Origin: Gracilaria vermiculophylla
Taxonomy: Eukaryota > Rhodophyta > Florideophyceae > Gracilariales > Gracilariaceae
Assembly (NCBI GenBank): GCA_019155205.2
Contig: JAHNZQ020000308.1
Location: 1,814,681 to 1,878,680 of the forward strand
Length of the DNA: 64,000 nucleotides
Reading direction: 5' to 3'
Positions 61,104-64,000 of the stretch are shown in pieces. The translations under genes and the position numbers were made by a program. The notes below the pieces were generated by a model. That model was not told the origin of the DNA. It worked only from the letters and a program-made list of their open reading frames with translations, and ran no database searches. Position 1 is the first letter of the stretch. Every line of letters begins with the position of its first letter.

Positions 61104-61984
61104 ACTTGACTAACCGCTAACCCCTGCGTGGAAGTCCAAATACGCGTTAGAGAGAGAAAGACCTGGCTGCTTTCACGACCAACTGGATCTACGGCCCTTG
61201 TCGACGTCCCTAACGTCTCAACCGCCAGATCTGATAGTAACGCGGGGACGCGTGAAGATGGGCTCTTGAAACGGATCGACGGATTCGGCGCGACGAGATT
61301 GAACCAATAAGAAACGGCCGAGATGTTTCCAGATATTTCTTTAGATTGGAGCGATCGCAAAGTGCGCAGGCATCGAGTAATCAAAAAATATTTTCCTTTG
61401 TGATTTGACAAATAAGGTACAAACAGGCTATTATATAATGACGGATAAAGAAAGTAGTCCTTTGAAATGGGACAACACATTACCTGAAAACCTTGTTCGC
61501 GAACAACGAAGAGTACTGTACGGGATGCTTCAGTAACCACTCGTCCTGTACATTGGCAACGCTAGATTGCCGATGTTAATGCAACTTAGGTCTCTCAAGG
61601 TCGCTGTTGACGTGCAATGGTTGAGCATCATACGTAGTGCTGAGACAAACCTCCACCAAAGTCGGAAGGCAGAAAAGCAAAAATGAAAACCGACGTGGAT
61701 CGCAACTTGGGCCTAACCTTTTGCGGAAGCGAATGGCGATGGCTAAAAAGCTGAGACATGTTACCTTCGACGAATGAGTTCAACTTTTGCTTCCTTCAAA
61801 AGCCGCTGAGATCAAAACCAGTTCCTCCCTTTGAACAAGATAAGGCGTTCCCTTGAAACATGGCCAAGTAAACCCTGAACGATGCCGTAGAGCCACAAGA
61901 AGAGTATTGGTTTATTTAGGTGATCATGGGGATTGCCAAGCTTACGAAAATCTTGTTGGAGGACGGGATAGGGTGCCATCATAC
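61104..61984. other. Intergenic, no gene seen
   Basis: About 880 bp between two minus-strand genes. A long alternative-frame read that overlaps the HIP-like start is a shadow. Nothing else is supported. Confidence 0.55.
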
Positions 61985-64000
61985 CTACGCGCCAAAGTCC
62001 AAACTTCTTCGAGCATGATGTGCCTTCGGCATGATTGGGGGCCTTGAATTTCCATCTCTTGGCGATAGTGGCGGACGTAGGCTGTGTGCTCGCGGCCGTT
62101 TCATAGCTGGCGATAACCCTTTTGTACTCGGTGACACTTGACGTTTGGTTTCAACTTCCAGCTTTTTAGCGATCACAGCATGCTTTTTCTTTTCATGTTG
62201 CAAAAGCATCTCCGCCCGACGAGCCCTTCGCTGCAATTTCACAACTTTGATTAACAGCTTCTCATGAACCCTTTGTAATTCACTCAGCTCCCCGAGATTA
62301 TCTTGCGACTCTGCAACCGACAAACGCATTGCTTCTTTTTCTTCCTCAACACGCAAACACTTCTCGCGGGTTTCCTGCAAGATAGTCTCGAAATTGGCGA
62401 GTTCTTCCTCTTTGAGTCTAAGTCGCAAGTCGCATTCCGTGGCATCCTTTTCATACACCTCAATCTTTTGATGCAAGTGCTTGGCGTCGTCGTTTCTGAG
62501 GCGAACAATTTCGTCCAACTTCACCTGCACTTTTTCAAGTTGTGTTGTTGCCTCCTGATGTTCGAGTTTTAGTCGTTCAATGGTCCTATCGCGTGCGAGA
62601 ATTGTATCTTCGCTCTGGCGCAGGTTTTGCCTCACTTCTTCGAGATGGCGTGAAGTTCGTTCATGGTCCGCAGTGACAGAAGAATTCGCACACTGCCATT
62701 GCTCCGTCCTCGAACTGAAGTCCTTTGACAGGCGCTCGACTTCTTCCTGACTGCTTCGAATTCTGTCCTCGAGCGGAGGAATGATAATCGAGTTCAACCT
62801 TTCAACTTCCATCAGGTGCTTCTTTGCGAGACCTTCTTGTTCGACGAAGCACTTTTGAGAATCAGCAAGCTTCCCTTCAGTTTCATGCAGCGTATGCGAC
62901 AGGCTTGTTATTTCAGCCTTAAGTTCAGTTTCGACTTCGAGTAGACGAGCAATTTCGTGCTGCAGACTGTGACTGTCCTCTTCCATAGTATGCACTTTTG
63001 CTGAGTGGAGTTCTCCTAGCTCAGCCAGCCGTTGCGCAGAAGCAGATTCAGAACTCTCGAGAATTCGTTCAAGTTCAGATATTTTCTCTACCATCTCACG
63101 GAGTTTCTCTTCTAGTAAGCTTTGTTCATCTCGGAAACGTGCCTGCGATTCACTTAAGGTGTTTTGCATCTGAGATAGCTTGGATTCCAGAGTTTCGATC
63201 GATTCGGCAGCACTTTTATACTTTTCATTAGCGTCTTTTAGCCTCTCATCCTTCTCGCTCAGGTTGTCAAGGAGCTCTTGAACTTCACTCTTCTTCATAT
63301 TAAATGCAAGGCGACTCTGTTCCAACTCTCTTTCAAGCTCTTCTTTTTCCTTTACAACCAAATGATGATCCGCAGCAATTGAGTCATGTTTCCGATGCAG
63401 ATTGTTCAATTCTGCGACTTTGCCAGCCAGCTCTCTTCTTAAATCATCTCTGTCTGCAGCCAGAACGGCAGCTTGAGACCTCAAACGCTCTTCCAGTGAA
63501 TTAATTTCGGAACGCAATTCGTGAACTGTTCTGTCGGCCTGTTCTGACGCCTTTCGGAATGTCTCCGTAAATTCTTCATCCATTCTAGCTGTTTCTGTTT
63601 TCTTTTCTTCTTCAAAAGCAGCTCGTAATGACAATTTCTGATCCTCAAAGAGTTGTTCACTGTTTCGAATATCCGATTCCAGTCTTGAGATCTTCTCTTC
63701 GAGTTCTGCCTGCCTGGAGGAAGAGTCTTTCGTCTCTTTTTCTTTAGCTCTCACATTGTATTCGAGATTGGAGATCACTTCATTTTGATTTCGATTCAAT
63801 ACGCGCATGTCCTCAAGCTCTCCTTCCAATTGTGCAACAGATTGTCTTAGAGAGTCATTCAGTTCCGTTAAAGAGTGCAGCGATTCCTTGACTTTGTCAA
63901 CCTCGTTAACTGCTTCACAACGTTCCGAATTCAACTGATCAATCTCCTTTTCCAGTTGCTTGGCTCTAGCGTCTAGCTCAGTTTTCTCTTCGGACAGGGA
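61985..64000 (-). CDS. Long coiled-coil protein, C-terminal part (runs off right edge)
   Basis: The frame is open from the stop at 61985 to the window edge, 671 codons without an ATG near the edge that looks like a start, so the N-terminus lies outside. Nearly all of it is a continuous coiled coil rich in Glu, Leu, Arg and Ser (for example EKISRLESDIRNSEQLFEDQ and LEKVQVKLDEIVRLRNDD). The last 60 residues are Pro/Arg/Ser-rich (SPAMKRPRAHSLRPPLSP) and end SLDFGA, possibly a regulated tail with SP sites. Candidate roles are Golgi tether, kinetochore, spindle or myosin-like filament protein; nothing in this part decides. Confidence 0.8.
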   Translation of the reverse strand, partial: SLSEEKTELDARAKQLEKEIDQLNSERCEAVNEVDKVKESLHSLTELNDSLRQSVAQLEGELEDMRVLNRNQNEVISNLEYNVRAKEKETKDSSSRQAELEEKISRLESDIRNSEQLFEDQKLSLRAAFEEEKKTETARMDEEFTETFRKASEQADRTVHELRSEINSLEERLRSQAAVLAADRDDLRRELAGKVAELNNLHRKHDSIAADHHLVVKEKEELERELEQSRLAFNMKKSEVQELLDNLSEKDERLKDANEKYKSAAESIETLESKLSQMQNTLSESQARFRDEQSLLEEKLREMVEKISELERILESSESASAQRLAELGELHSAKVHTMEEDSHSLQHEIARLLEVETELKAEITSLSHTLHETEGKLADSQKCFVEQEGLAKKHLMEVERLNSIIIPPLEDRIRSSQEEVERLSKDFSSRTEQWQCANSSVTADHERTSRHLEEVRQNLRQSEDTILARDRTIERLKLEHQEATTQLEKVQVKLDEIVRLRNDDAKHLHQKIEVYEKDATECDLRLRLKEEELANFETILQETREKCLRVEEEKEAMRLSVAESQDNLGELSELQRVHEKLLIKVVKLQRRARRAEMLLQHEKKKHAVIAKKLEVETKRQVSPSTKGLSPAMKRPRAHSLRPPLSPRDGNSRPPIMPKAHHARRSLDFGA

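Noticed and set aside
60878..61540. Minus-strand frame of 220 codons overlapping the HIP-like gene start
   Set aside because: It reads the Hip_N and thioredoxin coding sequence in another frame; the in-frame domain evidence favours the HIP-like gene.
1..64000. CRISPR arrays, operons, bacterial insertion sequences or phage genes
   Set aside because: No spaced direct repeats, no tightly packed co-directional genes with ribosome-binding sites and no phage-type proteins were seen; the window is eukaryotic.

Overview
This is nuclear DNA from a eukaryote with compact, mostly intron-free genes. I see about 24 convincing protein genes in 64 kb, on both strands, with no operons and no ribosome-binding sites. 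Single open frames run up to about 2.5 kb. Four genes need splicing (TMBIM/LFG, R3H-SUZ, NDUFB10 and the ERG2-type sterol isomerase). Their introns are mostly 60-100 bp, and three of the four have a CTAAC-type branch site. A Deg1-type protease with a lumen-style leader and an Mfd/TRCF lacking the UvrB-like region point to a plastid-bearing host. Intron poverty, an RWP-RK protein, a secreted TIMP/NTR-like protein and several membrane glycosyltransferases fit a red alga best. That assignment is inference, because no marker gene settles it.

Layout. 1-1.7 kb is a transposon patch: an open but edge-truncated PIF/Harbinger-type frame and two decayed Tc1/mariner copies in opposite orientation. 2.4-13.5 kb holds a 2OG-oxygenase-fold protein with lost metal ligands, a C9orf85-family zinc protein, a Pro/Ser-rich coiled-coil protein, Mfd, EIF1AD and an RWP-RK-like factor. 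13.5-17.9 kb is nearly empty apart from a tRNA-like fragment. 17.9-34.9 kb carries an unidentified spliced candidate, TMBIM/LFG, a PH-CAMK kinase, a TKI1/Cramped-like protein, a large basic protein, a MAU2/SCC4-like TPR protein, a RecQ helicase and a small acidic protein. 34.9-38.6 kb is again empty. 38.6-64 kb carries the NTR protein, R3H-SUZ, Deg1, RabGGTase beta, a GT92-type enzyme, NDUFB10, a coiled-coil protein, a two-module glycosyltransferase, an LRRC57-like protein, ERG2-type sterol isomerase, a HIP-thioredoxin fusion and a long coiled-coil protein that leaves the window.

How the genes work together. They are ordinary eukaryotic housekeeping and cell-biology genes rather than one pathway. 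Three head-to-head pairs share short intergenic regions (5793-6161, 22318-22577, 55448-55879), and each contains a CACGTG box; the first has a 21-bp repeat built on that motif. Themes are genome maintenance (Mfd, RecQ, MAU2-like), the secretory and cell-surface route (two glycosyltransferases, RabGGTase beta, TMBIM, the NTR protein) and organelle function (Deg1, NDUFB10). The least ordinary items are the 2OG-fold protein with a destroyed HxD motif, the Hip_N-thioredoxin-TPR-STI1 architecture, the glycosyltransferase fusion, and the RecQ with its zinc cluster at the far C-terminus.
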